Positions 52,101-63,495 of a stretch of DNA of 64,000 nucleotides are shown one piece after another. How positions within the stretch are numbered: the first letter of the stretch is position 1; each line of letters starts with the position of its first letter. The translations under genes were made by a program, and so were the position numbers. The stretch comes from Diacronema lutheri (lineage: Eukaryota > Haptophyta > Pavlovophyceae > Pavlovales > Pavlovaceae): positions 248,001 to 312,000 of the forward strand of contig JAGTXO010000029.1 of the NCBI GenBank assembly GCA_019448385.1. The letters are read 5' to 3'. The notes under the pieces were generated by a model. That model did not search any database. It saw nothing but the letters and a program-made list of their open reading frames with translations, and was not told the origin of the DNA.

Positions 52101-55100
52101 CGGCGCGATGCGAGCAGCTTGAGCGCCGGCGCGCGGCGCACGCCTTGGGCGAGGAGCTCTTTGGCCTCCGCCCGCCCGCCTACCCCGAACTCGCGCGCAC
52201 GCGCGCGGAGCTCAGCGAGATCGGGTCGTTGCATGAGCTGCTCGCGCTTACGCGCGAATTGCTCGGCGCCGTGTACGCGACGGCGTGGGTAGAGGCGGCA
52301 GAGGCGCTGCCCGACGCGCTCGCGCGCGCGCACCACCTCCACGCGCGCTGCCGCGCGCTGCCCGAGCCGATGCGCGCGTGGCCGGCGTGCAACGAGAGCG
52401 TCGCCGCGCTCTCAGCGTTCGTCGCGCTCGCGCCGGTCCTGCAGCAGCTCGCGCGCGCGCAGATGCGCGCGCGGCACTGGGTGCAGCTCGCTGGAGCGAC
52501 GGCGCGCGAGCTGCCGCCCGCCGCCGACGGCCTCACCGTCGGCCACGTCGCCGCCATCGGGCTGCGCGAGCTGAACGCCATCGTGCGCGCGGTGTGCGAG
52601 CGCGCGGCGCGGGAGGCGGACGTTGAGGTTCGCGTGCGCGCGATCGGCGCGGAGTGGGCGGACGAGCCGATCCCGCTGTGCGCGTTCAAGGCGCGCGGGC
52701 TCGTCACGCTCCGCTCCGCCCAAGTCGTCAAGCTTCTCCACCGCCTCGACGAGTCCGGCGCGGCTCTGAGCGCCATCCTGTCCGGGAGGCACGCGTCGCC
52801 GTTCCGAGCCGACGCGGCCGCGCTTGTCGACCGGCTGAGCGCGGTGAGCGAGACCCTCGAGGCGTGGCTGCGCGTGCAGACGGCGTGGCTCTACGTCGAG
52901 GGTATCTTTGCCTCAGGCGAGGTCGGCAAGCAGATGCCGCACGAGGCGAAGCGTTTTCGCAACGTGGACGTTGGCTGGGCGCGGCTCATGGCGTCCGCGC
53001 TCGAGGCGCGCACGGTGCTGCCCTTCTGCGGCGCCAGCGAGGAGCTGCGCGGCACGCTCGCCCACCTGCTCGCGCAGCTTGAGACGTGCCACAAGGCGCT
53101 CTCCGCCTACGCCGAGCAGAGGCGCGCCGCGTTCGCTCGCTTCGCCTTCATCTCGAACACGGCGCTCATCGAGATGCTCGCGCACGCGGATGGTGACGTC
53201 CTCGCTGTACGCCCGCACCTGCACGCGCTCTTTGCGGCGGTTGAGAGCTTTGAGCTGCAGCCGCCGCGCGCCGCGCCCACGCGGATTGACGAATCGCGCG
53301 CGCCCAGCCGCTCGCCATTGCGTGGCGCCGACGGCGCGCGCGATCGCGGCGCGGCGCGCGCGGCGGGCGCGGCGAGCGGCGCGCCGTCCGCCGCGCCGCG
53401 CATCGTCTCGGTCTCGGCGGCGGACGGCGAGACACTCGCGCTGCCGTGGGCGGTGGTCGCGTCCGGCGCGCTGGCGGCGACCCTCGACCGGCTGCTGCGC
53501 GCGACGCACGCCGCCGTCGCGCGCGCCGCGGACGGCGCGTGCGCGGCGGCGTCGGTGGAGCCGGCGGTTGCGTCTGCCGAGTCGTTCTGGCGGCCGCTGC
53601 CCGTGCACGTCGCTGCGCTCGCGCTCAGCGCTGCGTGGACCACCGACGTGGGCGGCGCGCTCCAGCGCGCGCGCGCGGACAAGTCGGCGATGCCCGACGC
53701 CGCGCGGCGCGCGGCCGAGCGGCTGTGCGAGCTGGTCGCGCGCAATGGCGCGTCGGACGCGCGGCTCGCGCAGCGCGCAGCCGAGGTCGCCGGCGGCGTC
53801 GCGCGCGCGCCGCCCTCGCCTGGCGCGGCGGCTGGCGCGGCGGCGGCCTCGGTCGCGCGCGCGCGTGCGGCGCTCGAGCGGCTGATCATGGTCGCCTTGC
53901 ACCAGCGCGACGCGCTCGACGAGCTCGTGCGCGCGCGCGTGTGCGACGCGTGGGCGTTCGAATGGGCGCAGCAGCTGCGCATCGAGTGGACGCCGGCCGA
54001 CGCGGGCGTCTCCGCGCGCGCGGCGGGCGGTGGCAGCGCGGACGACGGCGGAGGCGACGACGGCGACGGCGACGGGCGCGTGGCGGCGGTCGTGGCGGCG
54101 GCGGCAGCGGAGGCGGCGGCGGAGGCGGGGGCGCAGGCCTCCGTCGCGGCGAAGCGTGCGCCAAGCGCCGCCGTCGCCGCGCGCGGCTCACGCGCGCGCG
54201 CGGCGCTCGCCGCGGCCGGCGCGGCGGCGCCGCCCGCCCCCGCCCCCGTCCCCGCCGCCGAGTGCGGCGTGCGTCTTCGACTCGGCGGCGTCGACCTGCT
54301 CTTCGGGTGCGAGTTCCAGAGAGCGTGCGCGCGCGTCGTCGTCACGCCGCTCGCCACGCGCTGCTGGCTCGCGCTCGCGCAGGCGCTCGCGCTGCGGATC
54401 GGCTGCGCGCTGGTAGGCGCGCCCGGCAGTGGCAAGGCCGGACACGCGCTGGAACTGGGCGCGCTCGCTGGCGCCTTCGTTGTGCTCGCGCCGTGCTCGG
54501 CGGCGACGGACGCGCGCGCGCTCGGCGCGGTGCTGCGCGGCGTCGCGCACGGCGCGTGCTGGCTCGTTCTCGACGAGCTGCACGCGCTGCGCCCCGCGGT
54601 GCTCGCCGCGTGCGCGCAGCTCATCGCCTCGTTGCTCGGCGCGCTGCGCGCGCACGCCGCGCTCGCCGCGCCGGGCGTGCCGAGCGCGCACCAGTTTGTG
54701 GACGGGCACGCCATCAGCGTGCACTCGGCCGATCTCGCCGTCTGCGCGACCGTCGGCGGCGCGCGCGACGCCGCAGCGCTGCCCGCGAGCGTGCGCGCGC
54801 ACATGCGCATTATCGCGCTGGCCGCGCCCGACCGTGCGTTCGTGTGCGGCGCGCGCCTCGCCGCGGCTGGCTTTGCGCACGCGGCGGTGCTCGGCCGGCG
54901 CGTGGACGCGACGCTGTTGCTCTGCGCCGACTCGTTCGGCCCCCTCGCCGTCGGCGACTACGGCATGCGCGCGTGCGACACGGCGATCCGCACGGCCGTC
55001 GAGCTGCGCCGCGCCGCGCTCGACGTCGCGCCCGCCGCCGAGCGCACCGCCGCGACCACGGCGGCCGTCGAGGCGGCGGCGACGGGCGCGGGCGGCGCGC

Positions 55101-58100
55101 GCGCCAGTGCGCGCGGGCCGCCCGCGCCTGCCGGCGGCGCGCTGGCCAACACGCCGGCGCCGTCCGCGTCCGCGTCGGCCGGCGGCGCGGCGCTCGAGGC
55201 GGCGGAGGCCGAGGCGGTGAGCCGCGCGCTGCTCGAGACGCTCGCGCCGGCGCTGCCGCCCGCCGACGTGTCTCGCCTCGCGAGCATCCTCGTGGCCGCG
55301 TTCCCGGGCGCGTCGCTCCGGCCGCAGCGCGCGCGCACCGACGCGCTTGCGGCCGCGCTGCGCGCCGCGGCGGCGGCGCTGCGGCTGACGCCAACGGCTG
55401 CGTGGGTCTCAAAGGGCGCGCAGCTGTACGAGGCGGTGCTCGCGAGGTCCAGCGTGATCCTCGTCGGGCCCACGTCGTGCGGCAAGACGGCGCTCACGCG
55501 CGCGCTCCACGCCGCGCTCGAGTCAATGCCACCCGGGCCCGCGCCCGCCGGCGCGGCCGGCGGCGCGCCGCGCACCGCCGACGCGGCGGCCGCCGCGTCG
55601 CGTTCGGCGGACGCGCCGGCGTGCCACGGGCAGCCGCACCGCGAGTACCGGCTCTTCCCCATGGCGCTCGAGGCCGCCGCGCTGCACGGCTCGGCCGACG
55701 CGGGCTCGAGCGCCGAGTGGTCGGACGGCGCGTTGGGCGGGCTGCTCCGGTGCGCGAGTGCGGATATCAAGGCCTTCTCGTGGGTTGTGCTCGACGGGCC
55801 GCTGCAGCCCGGCTTTGAGGACGTGCTGCACGCGACGATGGACGGCGCAGGCAGCGTGACGCTGCGCAACCACGAGCGTATCAGGCTGCCGCGGCCGCGC
55901 GTCACGCTGTGCGTCGAGACGGACACGCTCGCGCACGCCGCGCCCGCGACCGTCTCGCGCGCGGCGCTCGTGTGCGTCGACGCGGCGGACGGCGAGTGGC
56001 GCGCGCTCGCCGCGGCGTGGCTCGGCGCGCGGCGCGAGCCCGAGGCCGCGCCGCTGCGTGCGCTCTTCGAGCAGCTTGTCCCGCCTCTGCTCGCGCTCGC
56101 GCGCGCGCTGCCCGCCGCGGCGCACTTGCAGCGCGAGAGCGCGGCCATCGCCTCGCTGCTCGCGCTGCTCGACGGCACGCTCGCGCCCGCGGCGGACGCG
56201 GGTGTTGACGAGGGCCAGCTCGAGCGCGTTTTCGTCTACGCGGCCGCGTGGGCGCTCGGCGGCGCGCTCGATCTGCCGGAGCGACGCCGCGTCGACGCGG
56301 AGCTGCGCAGCCTGCGGCCGAGCGCGATGCCGCCCGGCGCGAGCGCGGACGGCGCGGGCGAGACCGTCTATGACTACTGGCCCGAGCGCTTCGGCGCGGC
56401 GGACGGCAGCGGCGGGTGGGCGCGGTGCGAGGCGCGGCTCGTCGACTGGCAGCCATCGTACGCCGGCCTGAGCGGCGCGAACGCGCTCCTTGACGCTTTT
56501 CCCGCGCTGCACGTGCCGACCGCGCAGACGCTCGCGCTCGGCGGCGCGGTCGACGCGTCGCTCGCCGCCGGGCGGCACGTGCTCTTGTGCGGCGGCGAGG
56601 CGGTGGGCAAGCGCTCGATCGCGCTGCGCGCGCTCGCGCGCCTCGACCCGTCGGCGTGCATCGGCCGGCGGATCCCCTTCTCGGCGCGCACGACGGCGGG
56701 ACGCGCGCGCGATGCCGTGCTCGCGTGCGTCGAGCGGCGCGAGGGGCGGACATACGCGCCTGCGCGCGGCCAGCGCCTGCTCCTCGTCGTCGACGACGCC
56801 GGCGCGCCGCGCGCGGACGCGTGCGGCACCAAGCCCGCGCTCGAGCTGCTGCGTCAGCTGCTGCACAGTCGCACTCTGCCGAGCGCTACCAAGCCCGCCG
56901 AGGCCCTCACCGTCCGCGACACACTCCTCCTCGCGACGGCGCGCGCGACGGCGCGCGCGCGCGGCGCGGACGCGCGCGGCGTGCCCGAGCGCACGCAGTC
57001 GCTGTGCACGACGCTGCACGTGTCGCTGCCGTCCTCCGCAGCCCTCGGCCGCATTTTCGGCTCGCTCGTCAGCGCGCGCTTCGCCGCTCGCGACGCCGCC
57101 GCCGCCGACTTGACGTTGGCTGCGGGCCGCGCGGCCGGCCGGCGTGCGCGCGATGTTGCGCGCCGCCTCGTCCCCGTGAGCATCGCGCTGTGGTCGCGCG
57201 TGCGCGCGGAGCTGCCGCCGACCGCCGACCGCGCGCATTGCCGATGCTCCGTCCGGCAACTTTCGCGCCTTTTTCAGGCGCTCTGCCTGCCGCACGGCAT
57301 GGGCGGCGCGGAGGGTGCAGTTGGCGTGGACGGCGGCGTGTGCGGCGCGGGCGGTGCAGTTGGCGTGGACGGCGGCGGCGGCGGCACTGCGGGCGGCGCG
57401 GGCGGCGCGGACGGCGCGGGCGGCGCGGACGGCGCGGGCGGAGCAGACCGCGTAGACCGCGCAGACCGCGCGGATAGCACGGATGCGATCGAGCTGCTCT
57501 TCCTGTGGACGCACGAGGTGCAGCGCACATTCGCCGACAGGCTGCCCGAGCCGAGCGAGCGCGAGTGGGTCGCCGCCGCCGCGCTCGACGCGCTCCGCGC
57601 CGACGGCGCCATCGACGCGTCGCTCGTCGACGCGCTCGGCGCGCTCGGCGCGCGCGACGCGCGCGCGGCGGGCGCGGACATTTTCGGAAGTTTCCTCCTC
57701 CCGCACGCGTGGCATGAGCGCGCGGCCGCGCGCGCGGCTGACGCGTCGCGCGCGGCGACGCCCGCCGGCGCGCTCGTCGGCACGGGCGGCCGCGCGCGCG
57801 CCTCCGACGGCGCGCGCGTGCGGCGCGCAACGTCGTTGATGCCGCGCTCAACCCAGCGTACGGCCACCGAACGCACCGTTGCGAAGGCCGTCGCGGTGTA
57901 CGCATTCACGGGTGGCGACGCGCTTACGGACGGCAGCGGTGGGCTGGCGAGCAGCCCGAGCTCGCTGCGCAGGCGCCGTGTGATGCGCGCGACGCTGCAC
58001 GACGTGGCGATGGGCTCGGCGGGCGGCGCGGACGGCGGCGCGGACGGTGGCACGCGCGCCGCCGAGCGCCGCGCCTTGTCGGGCTCAGCGCACGAGCCGT

Positions 58101-61100
58101 CCGTCCTGGCGTTGGCCGCCGCCACCGTCGCCGCGGCGCAGCGCGCGCGCGACAATGCCGGAGAGTCCGGAGTGTCCGGAGTGTCCGGAGTGTCCGGCGC
58201 GGAGCGCGTGCAGCTTGGCGCGCGCGCGCGCCCGAGCATGCGCGCGCTCACGTGGCCATCGACGCTTGCGACAGCGCCGGCGGCGGGCGCGGACGCGGGT
58301 GCCTTCGCCGCCACCGCCGTGGCGCGCGCCGCGCACGCCGAGCTCCTCGAGCTCGCGGCCGAGAACGCGAGCGGCGCGCCGCGCCCGTACGCGCGCGCGC
58401 CGTCGCTCGCCGTGGTGCGCCTTGCGGTGAGCGCGCACATTGACGCGTTCGTGATCGCGCAGCGCGCGCTCGCCGAGGCCGCGCTCGGCGTGCCCGTTGC
58501 GCTCGTCGGCGGCGGCGGCGGCGGCGGCGACGAGCGCGAGGTGGCGGGCGCGAACGGCGCGCGCCCGCTCGCCTCCGCAGAGCGCGCCTCGTCGTCGCAG
58601 GGCGCGCGCGCAACCGACCGGCCGCCGCCGCCGGGCTTGCTCGAGCGCGAGCCGAGCCGAGGCGCGCTGCTCCTGCGGCAAGGCGCGCGCGCGGGCAGCC
58701 CCGGCGCCGACGGCGCTGACGGCGGCCTGCGCGCGCGCTCGCGCGCGCAGACGCCCATGTCGAATGTGCGCTCGCGCGCGCAGACGCCGGCGCACGGCGA
58801 GCGGCCGGGCGGCGAGCGCACGCCACACGGCGGTGGCGGCGGCGCGTTTGGCGGCAAGTCGAGCGGCGGCGGCGGCGGCATCGGCGTCGGCGGCGATGAC
58901 GAGCCACGCGTTACGCGCGCCGAGGCGCGTCGGCGCGCGCACGCGGCGGCGGCCGACGTCGCGGCGGTCCGGGCGATCGTGCTGACCGACTTCTTTTTAA
59001 ACCACTTTGCGCGGGTATGTCGCGCGCTCTCAATACCGCACGGCGCTGTGCTCATGCTCGGTCCGGGAAGCGGCGGGTGCTCGGCGCTTGTCCGGCTCTG
59101 CGCCTTCGTCGCGGGCCTCGCGCACGTCCGGTGGCGCGCGCCGCGCGGCGCGCGCGGGCCGGCGGCCGCCGAGGCTTTGCTTGCCGAGCTGCGGCCGCTC
59201 TACCGCGCGGCGGGCGTGCTCGGCGCGGCGGGCGGCGGCGGCGTGTGCCTCGCGCTCGGCGGCGCCGAGCTCGCCGACGATGCGGTCGTCGACCTCGTCG
59301 CCACGCTGCTCAGCGCGGGCGAGCTGCCGTCCCTCTTGGCGCGCGACGACGCGGACGGCGCGCTCGACCAGCTCGGCGCCGCCCTCGCGCGCGAGCGCGG
59401 CGCGGGCGCGGACGACGGCGGCGACGGCGGCGGCGGCGGCGTCGCGGGCTCGAAGGACTGGCGGCACGAGGCATGGGCCCTGTTCACGCAGCGCGCGCGC
59501 GCGGGCGTGCGCCTCGCGCTGTGCGCGCCTAGTACAGACGGTGCGGGCGCGCGCGCGCTTGCCGAGAAGTTTCCGGAAATTGCCGGCGGTTGCACCGTCG
59601 ATTGGTTCGACGCGTGGCCGAGTCAGGCGCTGGCTGACATTGCGCGCGCGCGGCTGCTCCCGCCGCCGGCGGCCGCGGCGATGCTCGCGGCGTGCGCCGC
59701 GTCGGCGCGCGCGGACGCGGCGAGCGCGGGCTGCGCGGCGTGCGCGTGGCCCGCGAGCACCGCCGCCACCGCCGCGCCGTTACTGCCGCTGCGGCTGCTG
59801 CCGCTCGCGGCGGGCGGCGACGCGACGGACGCGGCCATTGGTCCGCGCTCCGCGCGCGACGTGCCGCGCCGCGCGGGCACACCGACCGTTACGACCGTTC
59901 GCAGGTCGAGCGTGCGGCGCGGCTCGATCGCCGCGTCGGCGGCGGCGGCGGTGGGCGGCGCCGGCGGCGGCGCCGGCGGCGGCGCCAGCGGCGACGACGG
60001 CAGCGGGCCCGCCAGCGGCGGCGACGGTGGCGGCGGCGACGATGGCGATGGCGATGGCGACGGCAACGGCGGCGACACGGGCGAGGGCGGCGGTAAGGAC
60101 GCGGCGGCGCGGGCCGAGCATGCGCAGAAGCTTCCGGCGCCCACCGACGAAGGTGGCGTCGGTGGGCATCAGAAGCTTCCGGCGCCCACCGACGAAGGTG
60201 GCGTCGGTGGGCGTCAGAAGCTTTTGGCGCCCACCGACGAAGGTGGCGTCGGTGGGCATCAGAAGCTTCCGGCGCCCACCGACGAAGGTGGCGTCGGTGG
60301 GCGCCAGCAGCTTGCGGCGCCCACCGACGAAGGTGGCGTCGGTGGGCATCAGAAGCTTCCGGCGCCCACCGACGAAGGTGGCGTCGGTGGGCGTCAGAAG
60401 CTACCGGCGCCCACCGACGAAGGTGGCGTCGGTGGGCGTCAGAAGCTTCCGGCGCCCACCGACGAAGGTGGCGTCGGTGGGCGTCAGAAGCTTGCGGCGC
60501 CTACCGACGCGGGTGGCGTCGCTGCGCCGTCGCAGCCTCACGCGACAATCAAGCGCGCACTCTTGCCGATCGCTCGACGGGTCGAGGCCGCGACGGTGAC
60601 AACGACCGCGGCGGCGAGCCCGCCTGCGCTCACGGACGGCATCTTCGAGCACCTGGCAGCGTGCCACGCCGCCGCCCTCGGCGCCGCCGCCGCCTACTCC
60701 AGCCGGCGCGGCGGCGGCATCGAGTTCGCGACGCCGAGCCTGCGCGCGTACGACGCGCTGATCGAGGCGTTCGACGAGATCCGATCGGCGCGCGGCACGG
60801 CGCTCGCGACGGAGCGCGCGCGGCTCGAGCGCGCGTGCGCGCAGCTCGGCGAGGCGGAGATTGCGCTCAGCGCGCTGCGTACGTCGCTGGGCGAGGCGGA
60901 GCGCGCGCTCTTCCACGCGCAGGACGACGCGGGCGCGCTGCTTGAGGCGCTGGCGGGCGCGACGGCGCACGCCGAGCGGCGGCGCTCCGACGTCGCGGTC
61001 GCCGCGGCGGCGGCGGAGGCGGACGCGGCGCGTGTGGCCGAGATGCGCGACGCGATCGACGCCGAGCTCGCCGTTGTCCGCCCCGCGCTCGACGAGGCGG

Positions 61101-61939
61101 AGGCGGCGGCGCACTCGCTCGGCGGCGCGGTGGCCGGCGGCGGCGGCGGCGGCGGCGGCGAGCTGGCGCCTCTTTTCAAAAGCTCCAAGGGCCTGCCCGC
61201 GCCGCTCAGGCACGGGGTGGACGCGGTGCTCATCTTGCTGCACGCTGAGCTCGAGCCGGCGCAGCTCGTGCGCGGCAAGGACGGGCGCGCGTTCCTCGCC
61301 GACTCGTGGCGGCACGCCGCGCCCCTCTTCGAGGCGGGCGCGCTCTCGGCGCGCCTGGGCTCCTTCGCGCGGGACGCCGTCTCCGACGAGCAGGCCGAGC
61401 TCCTCGCGCCGTACGTGCACGCCGACGGGCTCACGGTGAGCGAGTCGATGCGACGCGCGCACCCCGTGCTCGCCGCGCTCGCCAGGTGGGCGCGCTGCAT
61501 CGCCTCGTACCACCTCGTCGCGCGCGGGCAGCGCGAGCAGATCCGAGCGCTGCAGCGCGCGCGGTCGCGCGCGCGCGCGTCCGCGGCGAAGCTCGCGCGC
61601 GCGAGCGAAGAACTGCGCGGCGGGCAGGCGGAGGCGGAGGCGCTGCGCGCGCTGTTTGAGCGCGCCGTCTCCGCCAAGGGCGCGCTGCAACGCGAGGTGG
61701 GCGGCATGCAGCGTCGCCTCGAGACCGCCACGCGCCTCGTCTCGTCCGTCGCGCCCGAGATGCAGAGGTGGACGGCCGCGCGCGCCGACGTCGACGCGCG
61801 GCTGCGCGGCCTCGACGCGGCCTCGGCGCTCGCGGCCGCGCACCTCGCGTACGCCGGCCCACTCGACGCGCCTGCGCGCGTCGAGCTCCTCCGCCCGTTG
61901 ATCGTCGCGGACGCGGCGGCGCGCGCGCTCGAGCCGTCT

Positions 61940-61980
<41 letters not shown>

Positions 61981-63462
61981 ACCGTCGCCGCCGCCGCCCG
62001 TCTCGTCGCTGCTGCTGTCGCGCCAGGAGCGCGCGCTGTGGGTTGAGCACGGCGTGCCATCGGACGAGCACTCAATGCTCTCAGCGCTCGCACTCCTCCG
62101 CGCGCCGCCCTCGCGCCCGCCCCTTTTAATCGACCCGCACGGCCTGGGCGCGGCGTGGCTTGGTGCGCGCGGCGCCGCTGCCGTCGCGGCGGGCGACGTG
62201 GGCGGCGCGCTGCGCGTCGTCGTGCCGTCGTCCAAGCGCTTTGACGGTGTTCTCGTCGATTGCCTCGTCCATGGCCACGCGCTCCTCGTCGCCGACGCGC
62301 TCGTGCCCTGGCGCGGCGACGACGCGAACGGGGCCGCGGCGGGCAGCGCGCACGGTGACGGCGGCGCGCACGCCGGCGCTGGTGGCGGCCATGGCGGCGT
62401 GGCGGGCATCGAGCTCGATCTCGATCCGATGGTGGCGAGCGTGCTGCATGCGCGCGCGCTGCGCCTGCCTGGGCGGGCGGGCTTGACGGTCTGGCTCGGC
62501 GACAAGGAGCACGAGTGCGTGCCGCTGTGCGCCGTGCGCGCATGCATTGCCGCCGTGCCGCGCACCGCGTGCCGCGCGCCGTGCGCAGCGGCACGCGCAT
62601 TGTCACACGAGTGCTGTGGCGCCGCATCGTTGGCCTATACCCCTCCCCTCCCCTCCCCTCCCCTCTTATTTCCTCCCCTCCCCTCCCCTCCCCTCCCCTC
62701 CCCTCCGCTCCCCTCCCCTCCCCTCCCCTCCCCTCCCCTCCCCTCCCCTCCCCTCGTCCCGCGCAGCTACAACGACGAGTTTTGGCTCGTGCTCGCCACC
62801 CGCCAGCCTTACCCGAACGTGCGCGCGCACTCTTGCACGCACCTCACGCCCATCGACTTCACCCTCTCGAGCGAAGGGCTCGCGAGCCTGCTCCTCGCTC
62901 GCGCCGTCTTGCGCGAGCGGCCGCACATTGGCCACGAGCTCGCGCGGCTGGGCGGCGAGATCGGCGCCTACGAGCGCTCGATCGAGACCGCCGAGCTCGA
63001 GCTTCTCGCGCACCTCGCCGCGGCGGACGGGCGCGTGCTCGACGACGCGACGCTCGTCGACGCGCTCGCGCGCACCAGGCGCGCGCTCGCCGACCTGCGC
63101 ACGCGCGCGTCGACCACGCGCGAGGCGGAGGCGCGCGTGCGCGCGGCGCGCAACGAGCTCGCGCCGATCGGCACGCGCGGCGCGTTGCTGCACGGGCTCC
63201 TCTGCGCGCTCTCCGCCCTCTCGCCGGCCTACTGCGCCACCCTCGAGTGGAGCGAGCGCGCGCTCGACTCGGCGCTCGTGACGGCCGACCACTCGACCTT
63301 CACGCCGAAGAGGGTCGCGCACGTGCTGCGCGCGCTGCTCGTCGACGCGTGCGCGCACGTCGCGCGCAGCTGCTTTGCGCGCCACCGCCAGCTCTGGCTG
63401 CTGCTCGTCGCCATCCACCTCGCGCTCGCCGGCGGCGGCGCGGACGGCGGCGGCGGCGCGGG

Positions 63463-63495
<33 letters not shown>

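Noticed and set aside
53446-55818. 790-residue Arg-rich plus-strand ORF
   Set aside because: It is a frame shadow of the dynein exon, with no domain and extreme Arg content from high GC.
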